Positions 23,767 through 36,400 of a DNA stretch of 64,000 nucleotides are shown here, in pieces. The translations under genes were made by a program, and so were the position numbers. The notes beneath the pieces were generated by a model that had not been told where the DNA came from, did no database searches, and saw nothing but the letters and a program-made list of their open reading frames with translations. Location: positions 31,426,166 to 31,490,165 of the forward strand of contig CAIIXF020000011.1 of assembly GCA_903813345.2 (NCBI GenBank), in the 5' to 3' direction. Position 1 is the first letter of the stretch, and each line of letters starts with the position of its first letter. The DNA is from Owenia fusiformis (lineage: Eukaryota > Annelida > Polychaeta > Sabellida > Oweniidae).

Positions 23767-24884
23767 CCTAAGAAATGACATTATTGTACTTTTATAATCA
23801 AGTACATGTATTATTGACTTCATATTGTCAGAATGACTAAATGTAAACACTTGTCAGTTTGAACACTTTTAGCTGGTCACAGACTAGTGTTTGCTATTAA
23901 TTTTTAATGTCATTTTCTAAAAGCAGTCTTGAGGTTATCATGTGTTTATCCCCGAGATACTTGAGAATATTGTTTCTTTTTAAAAATGAGATAATAAATG
24001 ATAAACTGCATGAATAATATTCTAAATAGGATAACTGGCTGGTAGGTTTCTTTTTAAAAATGACATTTATAAAAAGTGTCGATGAAATACAAATAGGGAA
24101 TCTATAAAAAGATCAATGCTTAATCTGGAACTTAAGTAATAATTATTATATAATGACTCTCATCTACTCTACCAGTACATGTATTGTGCAATTATTGACA
24201 TCATCTTTGTATTAAATATAGTCCACAAAAGGGAGTTATAGTTATTTCATTTCATTTCATTGATCCCTTCTGGGTGGTAACCTTTTAAGTTTATATTAAA
24301 AACTCCTACAATCCATATATATACACACATATGTAGATCTTTTGACAGGTTACCAAGGGGACTCTCATTTTATGGCAATTTCCTGTCATCCGAGTGGGAA
24401 TTAAACCATTCTGAAACTCATCACATCTTTTAGAGAGGAAAATAGGTGACATGGTTTCTTATGATGTATTAATTTATCTTTGCAAAGGATGCAGGTACAA
24501 GAATGTATTTATTAGATGAGCCATACATACTGTTAAACCACTGTATTCCCTCAGTTATACAATGCTAGAAATTAATTAATTTCACAAGTGCATAAAGGGC
24601 CAAGTTTTGACCTGGATACTGAGAACAAAATAAAAATGATGCATTAACATTTCAGACAACACATGGCCATACTGCATTCTGATTGGTCAGAAAGAGCTAA
24701 TGCATGTCTAGATACATGTATATGAATTTGAATGACTTGTGTTTGCAGGTGGGAGAATAGAAGATGAGTGATCAAGAACTCCCAGAAAGATGAGACGTAA
24801 TCTTATGTGAACACTGAATTACTGAATCACCTACCCCGTCTCTAGGTTGCCAGTAGCGCCACCTGGGAGCCAATCGAGTGCAAG
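23767..24884 (+). promoter_or_regulatory. Probable promoter and 5' UTR region of the VPS13-family gene
   Basis: No coding exon is recognisable between the last repeat and the ATG at 24885. A possible 5' UTR exon begins after gtttgcag near 24749 and holds a short upstream frame (24764-24793, MSDQELPER then stop) ahead of the main ATG. No TATA box or initiator can be assigned with confidence, and a more distant non-coding first exon is possible. Confidence 0.35.
24764..24793 (+). promoter_or_regulatory. Possible upstream ORF in the 5' UTR
   Basis: A nine-codon frame (ATG at 24764, TGA ending at 24793) precedes the main start by 92 bases and is not in its frame. If the mRNA includes this segment it could lower translation of the main ORF. 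Whether it is transcribed is unknown. Confidence 0.3.
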
Positions 24885-27464
24885 ATGTTGGATGGACTCG
24901 TTGCAGGGCTTATTAATAAGTACCTTGGGAAATATATTCAGAATTTGGACTCTGATAATCTGAATATCAGTATCCTGAGTGGTAAGTTTATTTTCAGATT
25001 TACATCAACATAAAGTAGCCAATGAAATATGGGATTAATTGACAATTTAAGATGTAGAAATGCCCAAATTCATTAGAATTGGAAAAGGGACATCCACTTT
25101 TTAAAAGTTAACCTTACGACATATGAGTGATTATGGCAAAAATGTGTTATTTTGATTTTCCATATGCTAGATCAAGGAATTATCTCTAGTCTAAAGAGTT
25201 TCTATGAAATTTAGCACTTGGGAAGGGTAAATCATGACCACCTTGAGTCTAAAGAGTGCATACATGTGAAGTTAAGTCTTGGGAAGGGTAAATTGTGACC
25301 ACTTTGGCATTTCTGCCAAAGGTTCCATTAAAGCTGTGGACTTGACATGATAAAATGAATGTAGGGATGTAACGATAAGTGCACCTTAGCAAACAAATTA
25401 GTTTTTATAGCTACTTAGCAGAAGAAAAGTCGGATGAACTCATGAGGAAATTCTCACAATGGTCATGTTTTATAATGAAAAATAGTTGAATTAACAAGGA
25501 ATAAAGTAAACAAAAATGCTGAATTGACATTATTTATCATGATGAAAATCTTGTGTCTCAACCAGTTGATTTTATAAGAGAGAAATTAAAAATTAGTGTT
25601 AAAGGCATGACCACAGTAGAAATATTTTGAATGGTAAGATTAAGCCCCCTAGTGATATATTGCAATGTAACACAATCCTCACATGGTATTTTTACTTCTA
25701 AGATTCAGTTTGAAGTAATAATACCAAATCAGTGCAATATTTCTTCATAAACCTCACAATTCAAATGCAATTTATAATTTATCAATGTCTAATAAATGAT
25801 TTTATTCCATGATGTTGTCAGGAAAAATTTGAACAGACTCCTCTGTCTTTAAGAGCTGTCTTTCTCTCACGTTTTGATTCGTTTAGCGACATCCATTGAA
25901 TAGCAATATCACAAATCCTATCAATCTAAGTCTACTTTTAAAGCCCTCACATATATTCTCGTCACAAAAATCCAAAATAATGATGCTAGAGTAAATAAAT
26001 CTGTATTATATATTAAAGAACAGGATCTTGAATAGGAATTTATTACATGAACTGTGCCATTCTGATTAATCAGATGCTCTTCTAGCTATGATTAGTTCCT
26101 TTTGTATAAGAGTAGATTCTGTTGTTATCACCCAATGCCGATTTATTTCATTTTTGTTATGTAATCATGGATACTAACCAGACTTCATAGTTTAGAGGCA
26201 ATGGCCATCTACATGTGTAAGCAAACTCAACAATTTGACCAGCTCATTGGCAGAAGAGCCTAAAATTCCCAAAGTATGACAAGGTATGGTAAGTGCCTCA
26301 TTGATATATTCTTATCTCATTCTATCTAAATCTCTTTGTAATTTGATTTCAGGCAATGTTGAGTTGACAGACTTACAATTGAGGCCAGAGGCATTGGTAA
26401 GTGCAGTGTCATCTGTCTTTACAGAAACTGACCTTATTATACAATGTGACCTTGCATGACCTTGACCTTCAGAGAATTTGATTTGACTGTTTTTCATAAT
26501 TGATCTTTGTCATTTAATGGCAACTGTTTCAAATAAAATCTCCCAACTTTAGTAACCAAAGATGATCTTGACATTGAATAGTTCTATGTTTCAATTTCCT
26601 ATACATTTCTCTTACTATTTTCAGTTTGAATTGGATCTGCCAATTGAGGTGAAGGCAGGTTATGTTGGTAAGTAATAGCCAAGATATTCTTCGACTTGGT
26701 ACAACAGAAACAATACTTGTTGGTTTGATTCTGTCTTGCATCATCCATCTTAAAGGAAGCCAATTTGATACTAGAATATAACCCCAAAGCTAACACTCAA
26801 TTTGTATATCCCAGAGTTCAAATCTGACCATTGGTGTGCAGATGAATAAACACAAATGAGACATCTCAATCTAAAATTATCAAGGGGCACCTAAGTTGCC
26901 CCTTTAACCAAATGCCTCTTTAGACTCGTCTGTCATTATGACCCACTCTCTAATAGTGATTATAAAACTAAAAGAATGATAAGAATTTGATGAAGTTTAC
27001 TGATCTGAAAATAGGATTACTTATAAAAACATTGTTGATTTCCAGGTAAAATCTACTTGAGCATACCATGGACCAGCCTGTATAGCCTCCCAGTGATAGC
27101 CTCTGTTGAGGATGTGTATGTTATAGCAGGTCCACTCTCAGACAGGAAATATGATGCTGAGAAAGAGAAAAATCTGGCTAATGCCATCAAAAGGCAGAAA
27201 TTGGAAGACCTTGAGATGTCAAAGACTGAAAAAGGTAAATGTCTGGCATGTATATTGATCAGTACTAATAAGGTCAAACATGAAATAACATTCATCATGG
27301 TAAGATGATTATGTTGCACTTAGCAGATCTACATAATACGCTATTACTTTTCTTTGCTCAACATAATCACAATGGATTTTTGTTCTCTTATAGGTGAGGA
27401 AACAGAATCAAATGACCAAGGCTTCTTTGACTCTCTGGCTGCAACTATTGTGAACAACATACAG
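24885..27464 (+). CDS. VPS13A/C-like: VPS13 exons 1-5: chorein N-terminal domain (residues 1-148)
   Basis: Exons 24885-24981, 26353-26396, 26625-26667, 27046-27234 and 27394-27464. The start MLDGLVAGLINKYLGKYIQN is the classic chorein opening, followed by LRPEALFELDLPIEVKAGYV, the conserved block that lines the ER end of the groove, and KIYLSIPWTSLYS. The ATG at 24885 is preferred because the family begins at exactly this point. Introns 1 to 4 hold no genes. Frames at 27057-27308 on the + strand simply cover exon 4. Confidence 0.92.
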
Positions 27465-30400
27465 GTATTCATTTGAGACTTCTGTTTCTAGTTTTCTCAA
27501 CTCTCACAAAATGCAACAATTGTAATTTGTAACTGTAATTATAATTATTCATTTGAGATTAATTCATTTCTCAAGTTTTAGGCTCTAGCTGTATACATTG
27601 TGAATAAAATGCAAGTATTTAATTGAGACCTACCCATTAAAGTTAGAATATACAGTACTAATATTATTTTGTCATCACCAAGTAAAATGAGGACACCCAT
27701 GTCATTTATTAAGCTTCACTTTAGCCAGTTTATTATCATCATGAACCTATCAGATGAGCTCCATTTAAACTAACTTAAAGTCTCCGATAAATCGGACTAC
27801 GTATACCGCCGTGTTTACATTAGGGGATTAGAAGAGTTTACTTTTATTTAGGTATGCAAACAATATCAATATTAGGCCTTCATGCATGTACTCGTGTGTA
27901 CAATCAGCATGCCCTTCAATATTATATAAACCGGGCTATTCAAGTACTACATAATGTACACTATTTATGTGTGTACTTCATGGGAATACGATTCCCTGGG
28001 AAACAAAACACAAATACTTTTTATATGTTCAAAATGAGCCATTTGATTGATGCATACACTTAATAGCTCATTAATAACATCTACAAAGTATATCTAATAG
28101 TAATTTTCAATTTCAATTGTGAAACTTGCCTGGTTACAATAATACGGGAAATCAACACAGGACGAAGATTGTTCACCTTCCTGACTTACCTCTGAAGCCT
28201 GTACCTTGTAATCTCTTAATATAGGTTAGCGAGAGCAGTTTTAAACTTTGGCGCACACTTTAACTAACTTAACAACAAAAAATGGAACAACTTGAAAAAT
28301 TTAGAAAATATTTTTATGGTTTGTAGGTGTTTGTGAAGAATATCCATATAAGGTATGAAGATAATGTGACTATTCCTAATCAGCCATTTGCATTTGGCGT
28401 GACATTGAAGAACTTCTCTGCTGAGACTACTAACTCGCAATGGCAGGTCACACAGATTGATTCCAATGCACAAGTCATACACAAGGTAAAATAAAAACTA
28501 AAACTGTCACAGAAGCAAATACTGTTATGTTATTCAACTCTAGACAATTAAATCGAAATGTGAATGAAAATTTCACATTTTCTTTTTTGATCGTTATATG
28601 GGAAGACGGAGATTTACCGTAGGGTTTCTATTAGATTTTATTCTGTACATATAGAGAATAAAAAATTCTCATTATTTTCTCTATTTCATAAAATTGTGCA
28701 AAATGTTAGCTGTAATAAAAACTTGCTGTGCTTTACTAAGTGCATCTGTTTCAATAAATCCTTGCAGCAAGTGAAACTTGATAGTCTAAGTGCCTATTGG
28801 AATGCCTATTGCCCAGAGCAGAGTTTGGTCAGAGGGAAGTTGTTCACCACTGCATGGAGGGTAATACTTATTTATTTTTATGATTTGCTGAATATGTAAC
28901 AAAACTGCATGGAGGGTAATACTCATTTATTTTTATGATTTGCTAAATATGTAACAAAACTTCTCATTGGTCAGTGTAATGCCTAGATATTTTTCATGGT
29001 AATCTTATCTTATTGAATATGTTGCATGAATGAATTTAAGGACATTTACAATACTTGAGGGAAATTATCTAACAAATTTTACCTTAGCTTACTGTTTTAA
29101 GCTATTATCGCATTGATTTTCTATTTTTACAGAATTTGTTGAAGAATTCGCTTGAAACAAAAAAGATAATGAACGAAGACTTTGATTATGGTGAGTACTG
29201 GTGTATTAACACTTTAAACCTCAGTATGATCGTGGGTGTTCAAGAGACATTGATTGATATAAGAAAAGGATTTTAAACTCCCCATTCCATATTCATTATT
29301 TTCATCAATGTTATCTGAGATCAAGGCAGTCTTGAAACATGAAAATGGTGATCTACAAAATATGTGTCTTTGATTGGTGTAAGTGTAATTTGAGTAAAGT
29401 TATCTGACTATTTTTTCAGTAATTCGGCCAATATCTGGTGAGACGAAAGTGATCTTAAATAAAGATGGGAAATTGAATATTCCAATGCTGATAGCTGACC
29501 TGGTCATAGAGGACATTGACATTATATTCTCAAGACAACAGGTAAACAATACTTAACATTGCTGGTATTATAACCAATGCCATATTCTTGTGATTCGTAA
29601 TGAGTGTTGAATCTGAGTCCGAAAAAAAGAAAATTTACAGAGTCTGGATCAAGGATTTTTATAATCAAGTTGTTATGTTGTGAGATGTACATATTCAATA
29701 CTCAATATATCCTTTCAAATAATCACCCTGTGAATGTGTCTGTTTTCATTCTGACTATATGTACATGATATATCAATTTATCAGAATTACATAATTTATG
29801 AACTTGCAAAGAAAAATAAAGTATGCATTCCCCGCTTCATTCAAACATCCATAGTTTCAAGTCATATTTAACATTTAAAACATTTTCATATTTCAGTATT
29901 TGAACTTGATGGCCCTGTTAGATTCATTCAAACTGATGGCGCTGAACCAGAGGTATCGTAAATACGCCCCTGATATGCCAGTAAAAGGCAATGCACATCT
30001 CTGGTGGAAGTATGCATACAATGCCATTGTGGAAGAGAAGATTAGGCCCTATTCTTGGTCCAGGATCAAAGAACATAGGTGTGTTCACAAGTATGGTAAA
30101 ACCTGTCTTATCCAAACACCAAAGGGACCACACATAAGTGTCCAGATTAACAGTGTTCACATTTTAAGGTTTTCTTAAGATGTAAGTTAGTGGAAGATTG
30201 ACAAAATTGAGACTGAATGTTCACATTGAGAGGTGTTCAGATTAGAGAGGTGTTTGGATATACATATTTTACTGTACATCTATGGTCTCCCCAGCATCTT
30301 CTTTCGTGGCGCAGCACCCACTTATGACTGAAAACTGCACCTATCATGCGCCTACTTCAAAGTTTGCGCCACTTTCAAACTGTCTATGCACCCACTTCAC

Positions 30401-33400
30401 TCAATACCGACCGAAAGTAAAAAAGAAATAGAAAAAATAAAATAATTTCACATTTTCTTTTCATTGCTCTCGTGCTTTGAGGAACCCACGAAACTTTGAA
30501 AATCAGCTGCGCATATCCTTGAGTCATTATGTTACTACGATTTATTCATAAATAATCTCATCATGTGACTTTTAGGTCCATATATGGCAAAGAGGGGTGG
30601 CATTTATGTGGATGATTAATATGAGGCCCTATGCATAAGAATTGAGAACGGCTTACTTGTTTGTAAATAAATACGAACTGTTTAAATATTTGCACCAACT
30701 AACTTTTCACTGTAACAGGGATATTGTGTACTCTTTTTATGATGATAAAAGACTAGTCTCGGTTTGGAGAAGGAAGTTCATCAGTCTACTGCATGTTACG
30801 CCTGCTTTGGACAATTTTGATATTTTTATATATTGCAGATTTAAATGTCCTCTTTCGAATATTCATAATTTAATTTGGTTGTTAATTCTATATTTTTCAA
30901 AAAAAATTATTAGCCCAGTAAACTGTTCTCCAAACCGAGACTTGATTTATTTAGCTATTACTAGCCATTAGCGATACAATCGATTTTCTAGATGAAATAT
31001 GAATATCAACACTTTAATTGTTTGTAATTTTCACATATCAAAACCTTGTCATGGTCAAAAAAGGTCGGCAGGCGGCGGATGGGGGGCGGTAGGTGGAAAC
31101 TTAAAACTTCCAATAACTTAACAAATACTGCTTAGACTGCTTCAATTTTTCTACAAGTTTTCAGAAGTTCAAATCTGACTTTACATTTAAGATTTGACCT
31201 TCAATGACATTTTCAAGGTAAAAAAGGGAAAAAACTAAATTTTATTATCAAAATCATCTACAAGTTATGAGAAGTTCAAATCTGACTTTAGATTTAAGAT
31301 TTGACCTTCAATGACATTCTCAAGGTCAAAAAAGATTAAAAGGTATTTCTTCAACTTGCTTCAAATTGACCAATTTTTTGTTCAAAGTCATCTACAAGTT
31401 CCCAGAAGTTCAAATAGATTTAAGATTTCACCTTCAATGATCTTCTCGGGGTCAAAAAATTTGCTTCAAACTGACCAATTTTTTTTCAAAATCATCTACA
31501 AGTTCTCAGAAATTCAAATCTGACTTCAGATTGAATTGATAATATCGTGAGCTTGAATTGAATATGTAGCTCGTCCTATTATATGCAAATTCTATACAAA
31601 TAGTTCAAAAGTATAACCAATGTAATAAAAGGAACCTTCACATGAAAACCAGTTTGCTAAAATATATCTTTCATTTAGGAACAAATACCGGCAATACAAG
31701 AACCTGTACAAGAGGAAGTTAGAAAATCCCTCAGATAACGAAGTTAAGAATAGACTGAAACAGCTAGAGGATAACCTGGACATAGCTAACATTCTCATGG
31801 CAAGAGAACATGCTAAATTGGAGGTAACTCCAAGGGTGGTTGCATTAAATAATTCAATCCATTTACTTAATTGCTATCGCCAGTTAACCCTCATTATGAT
31901 ACTCAGACCGTCTCTACAATGCACAAGAATGTTCTAGAAGGAACTGAGACAAGGCTGTGATATCTCATGATGGTTAACCCTGGGAATGAAGCATTTACTT
32001 TTTAAAGTTCAGATTAGCATACTAAGATATAATTTGTACTAAATGAAAGATTATTTTGATGGGGTGTTTAAATAGGGATGAGATATTAGGATAATGATTT
32101 ACACTGTACTTAATATAATTAGTCAATTAATAAACTAATTAAAACTTAACGAAATAGGGATAAAATAGTGAAATAAACCAGTGTCTTTTAATGAATTAAA
32201 GAATACTTTTATGTACTCTGTGTTATAGTTTACCAAAGAGGCACCTGAACGAGCAGACAAGAAAGAAAAAGAACAAAGTTGGTGGAATTGGGCATTTGGA
32301 AGCGATGACAGTGATGATGAAGAAAAAGTTGTGATAGACAAGTCTAGAACAGGTAAGTTGATGCAGATAATTCTACAACTGGCAAGTTGTTGTTGACAGT
32401 TCTAAAACAGATAAGTTGTTATAGATAAGTCTTGAACAGGCAAGTTATGGTATCAATTCTAGAACAGGCGATTTATAGATAAATCTTGTACAGAGTAACC
32501 TTCATTGACTTAACTTTCCAAATTTTCTAATATGCTAATGTAATGGATAATTATACAACACATACCAGGTCGTTCAATAAGTTCACGGAAAAATGCTCTC
32601 ATTTCAAAGATTTTTGAGTTTTTCTCATGAAATTTTCACACAATGTGCAAAAAACATTTTATTATAGATTCATTAAATATCAGCATCTCTTATTTGATTG
32701 GTCAAAAAGAATGGTTACTTTGGTAATTTGACTTTTGGGTAGGCGGGGCACTTTTCACGTCACATTATTCAATAGAAAAATAACAGAATAGTAGGCAAGT
32801 TTATGAGTGTATCACATGCATTTTCTCTTCTTTGCTTTCTATGTGAAGATGATATAACTTAATATAATATTCACAACTATTGTTCCATAAGGTGTTAGTT
32901 GTTGAATGCACAATCGCTGGTGTTCAACCTATTGTTGAAACTGTGCTCTGAAGTCACCAGGAAAACTTGTTTGAAGGGCAATCTAGACTGCAGTCAAAAG
33001 TTGTTGCACTTTTCATATTGTGCACCTCTTAATTAATCCTTCATCCTGTTGAAAACAGCAAAATCAAGGGTTGTCTCTTCTGGAAAGTATGGAGCTTGGG
33101 GTAGCCTTGCCATCTATTTTGTCAGTTTGTGATGGTTTCCTGCACTATTCACAATATTAGCAGTGTGACTGGGTGCATTATCAATTTATCATGGTGGAAA
33201 AATTCAGTTTGGCTAAATGGTTAAGTGTTATCAACTTGCCATAGCATAATACACTTTGTTGATTTTCTCATTCTCTAGTACAGTATTGACTAGCAGGATC
33301 CCGGAAATGTCTATGAAAACTATGAACATCAATTTTCTCTCATTACATTAAGAACAATAAAACCTAGGGATCCTTCATTTGCACATGTTGATAGATTTCT

Positions 33401-36400
33401 GTAATTGTAAATTGTGTGACGTAAAAAGTGCCCTGCTTACCCAGAAGTCAAGATACCATAGTAACCATTATTTTTGACCAATCAGATTAGAGATGCTGAT
33501 ATTTTAAGAATCAATTGGAAACTATTTTTTTACACATTTTGTAAAAATTTCATGAGAAAATATCAAAAATCCTAGAAATGAGAGCATTTTTCCGCGTACT
33601 TATTGAACGACCTGGTATAAATTGACTTAAGAATTATCTTTGTAACAGAAGAAAAATTTAATCCTCTTGTCTACTTTCAGATTGGCTGTCCAAATTGACC
33701 CCTGAGGAGAAGGAGAAACTCTACAAGGGTATTGGTTATGATGTCAATGCAAGCGCCCACAGTGAACATCCCCCTGAGGTACATAGCAAAATATTCAACT
33801 AATGTCACATGTAGTTAATTTCATAAAATGACAACATCCCTAGGCCCTAGTCATTGCTATCCATCCACTATAATACCACACCAGATCTAGTTGGAAAAGT
33901 AAAGCCAGTGTAAATGGAACATTTTTTGTACCCCAAAATATTATTCCACTTACAATATAGGTGTTCAACTTCATTGACACAAAGTCAATGGGTAACAGGA
34001 TTTTCAAAAATTCCCACTTGTGAAAGTGTTCCACTTACAAAGGTTTCTTTCGACGGGTCCTATTGTATTTTCAAATGTGATCTCCATTTGGTAATGGTAA
34101 TTTTTTGTATTCTTTTTTCCAGTACGTAGCTCACAAGATTAATATACATCTAACTGCCTGTACAATATCTCTGGTGAACTATAGTAGAGAAGTACTGAAG
34201 GTGTCAGTGGCCAACTTCTCTACAGCCATTCAGAATAGGCCTCAGTCTAATGGATTCAGGTGAGCAATTCACTATGTGTAATTGGAGCCAGAGGGGGGGG
34301 GGTATTCCTAGTTTCAATTTTGTTGAAATTTTTGTCATATATTTTTAAATGATTTCTATGATGACTTTCTATGGAGTCCATATAATTATAGTCATTAGAT
34401 CATTCAGTGTAGCTGGCAGGACAAAGCTTTATGATTTCTATGTTCTAACACTTATTGTGTCTGTTTGTCTATTCTGTCTCTAAGAACTGTCATATATTTC
34501 TTACTAACACTACAATGCTTTCTTTAATGTTAATTCTTAATAATTCCGTCAATTTTTTTATTATTTATTTCTAGCTATTGAAATAACACTTTGATTACAT
34601 GCAAAATTATGATTTTCAACTTTTAGCTTAATCTGAATATGATTTATCTAGCCACCTGTTGACCAACCTAGAACTTTTCATTTAACATATACTGTACAGT
34701 CTAAAGCACAATTCTTAAGACATATTACTGCTCCTTCATTTCTCTTTTGTCTCTATTTTTGAGGGAATTACTTGTAGATACTAGATATAGTACAGCAAAT
34801 TCTGTTCAAAGAACATTGACCCTCTCTGGAAGGAACACCTGTCTTCAAGCTACAGTATCAGTTAGTACAAGAGCATTCTCAGTACACATATATGAGTACA
34901 GTACTATTGGTAATAGTACAGTACTATTGGTAAAAGTACAGTACTATTGGTAAAAGTACAGTACTATTGGTAAAAGTACAGTACTATTGGTAAAAGTTGA
35001 ACAGAGCTTTGATACCATACTGATCTATTTGTGCTCATAGTTCAGATATCATATTGGACATGGGTATGTTTTCTTGGGATTGTGCCCTAGACTGTACTAC
35101 TAAAACAATCTTCTTATGAATATTGGCTTGTTTCATGATTACAGTGTATCGTGTTGTGTACAACCAAATCCTGACAGGTTATTCTCTATACTTTTCATTT
35201 CAACTAGAATAAAGCTTACAGGATCCAGAAGTGGTGTTATTTTATATTGAAGGGCTACTTCTGACATGCCTTTCGACATTGCACATTGGTACATGGAGAA
35301 GATCCTAAGCTTACTAGTTTAAATAAATTATAATGGAGGCTTTGGGTTTCACATGTTCTGCTTCATTTGTCCAATTTGATTGCTTTGACTGCTTACCATT
35401 AAGTTTATGTGTATGTTTGAGTTGGTGTTTCGAGTGGGAATTCCTATTTCTCAAAAATGCTGCTGAAAATTCCTTTTGGTTCATATTTCATAATGTAACA
35501 ATTTATACATGAGATTGCAATAATTATGTAATTTACGATGCTTCTGGACGAACTTATTGTGTGGCTGTCGTGTTATCTGGGTTACCCACCTGATGCTGAA
35601 ACTGGTGTGTGTTTACTTACAACTAAATTGTTATGCTACAAATGAAGCTCCCGTTTGATGCTTTGCTTTCACAAAACCCTTAAATGGATGTGTTATTAAA
35701 TTATCAAAATATTTTAAACATGTGACATATTCAAAAATCTTAATATATTATTAGAAAACATGAAGGGAAATGGGAAAAAATGCTTCTAGAAAAAAAGTAA
35801 GCACTTTCCTAACTGCTATACACAAAACATAGTTCATAAAAATTATATCAAATTGTACTAACATATCAAATCAAATAGCCCATCATTCCAAATCATTTTG
35901 ATCAGTAAGGAATGTTGATGTAATTTGTTCTTCTATTTATATGTAAATATAAAATCTTAATCATGCCAAGGGCTTCATGCTAATTTAGATCATTGTGTAG
36001 TTTGTCATTCATTTATCAAATAGCTACTGCTTTAATGCTGTCTATGTCGATTTTGTAGTCAGTATTCAAAAGAATTATCTTCATGTATTTGATTGTATTT
36101 CCAGAATCGGTGGTAGAACAGAAAGTTTTATTGTAGAAGGCGCCTCTGTGGAGAATGACCTTGTAGCAATAATAACATCTGATATTGGAGTTTATGGTAA
36201 TACATTTAATATAACAACTAATTTAAATTTAAATGTGCTAATTCACATTATTTTATAGTACAGTATTAAGATATAAAGTCTAGTGTTTTGTCAACAGTGA
36301 GCCTTTGGGTTCGGCTAGGGATCCATCTTTCCATTTCTTTTGCCATCCATCTGTCCATTAGATTGACTGATAGTCAGTCCATCCATTCACATTGATTTTG

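Noticed and set aside
30642-30971. 109-codon frame in the exon 10-11 intron
   Set aside because: No family resemblance; part of it lies between inverted gtctcggtttggaga words, suggesting a repeat instead of a gene.
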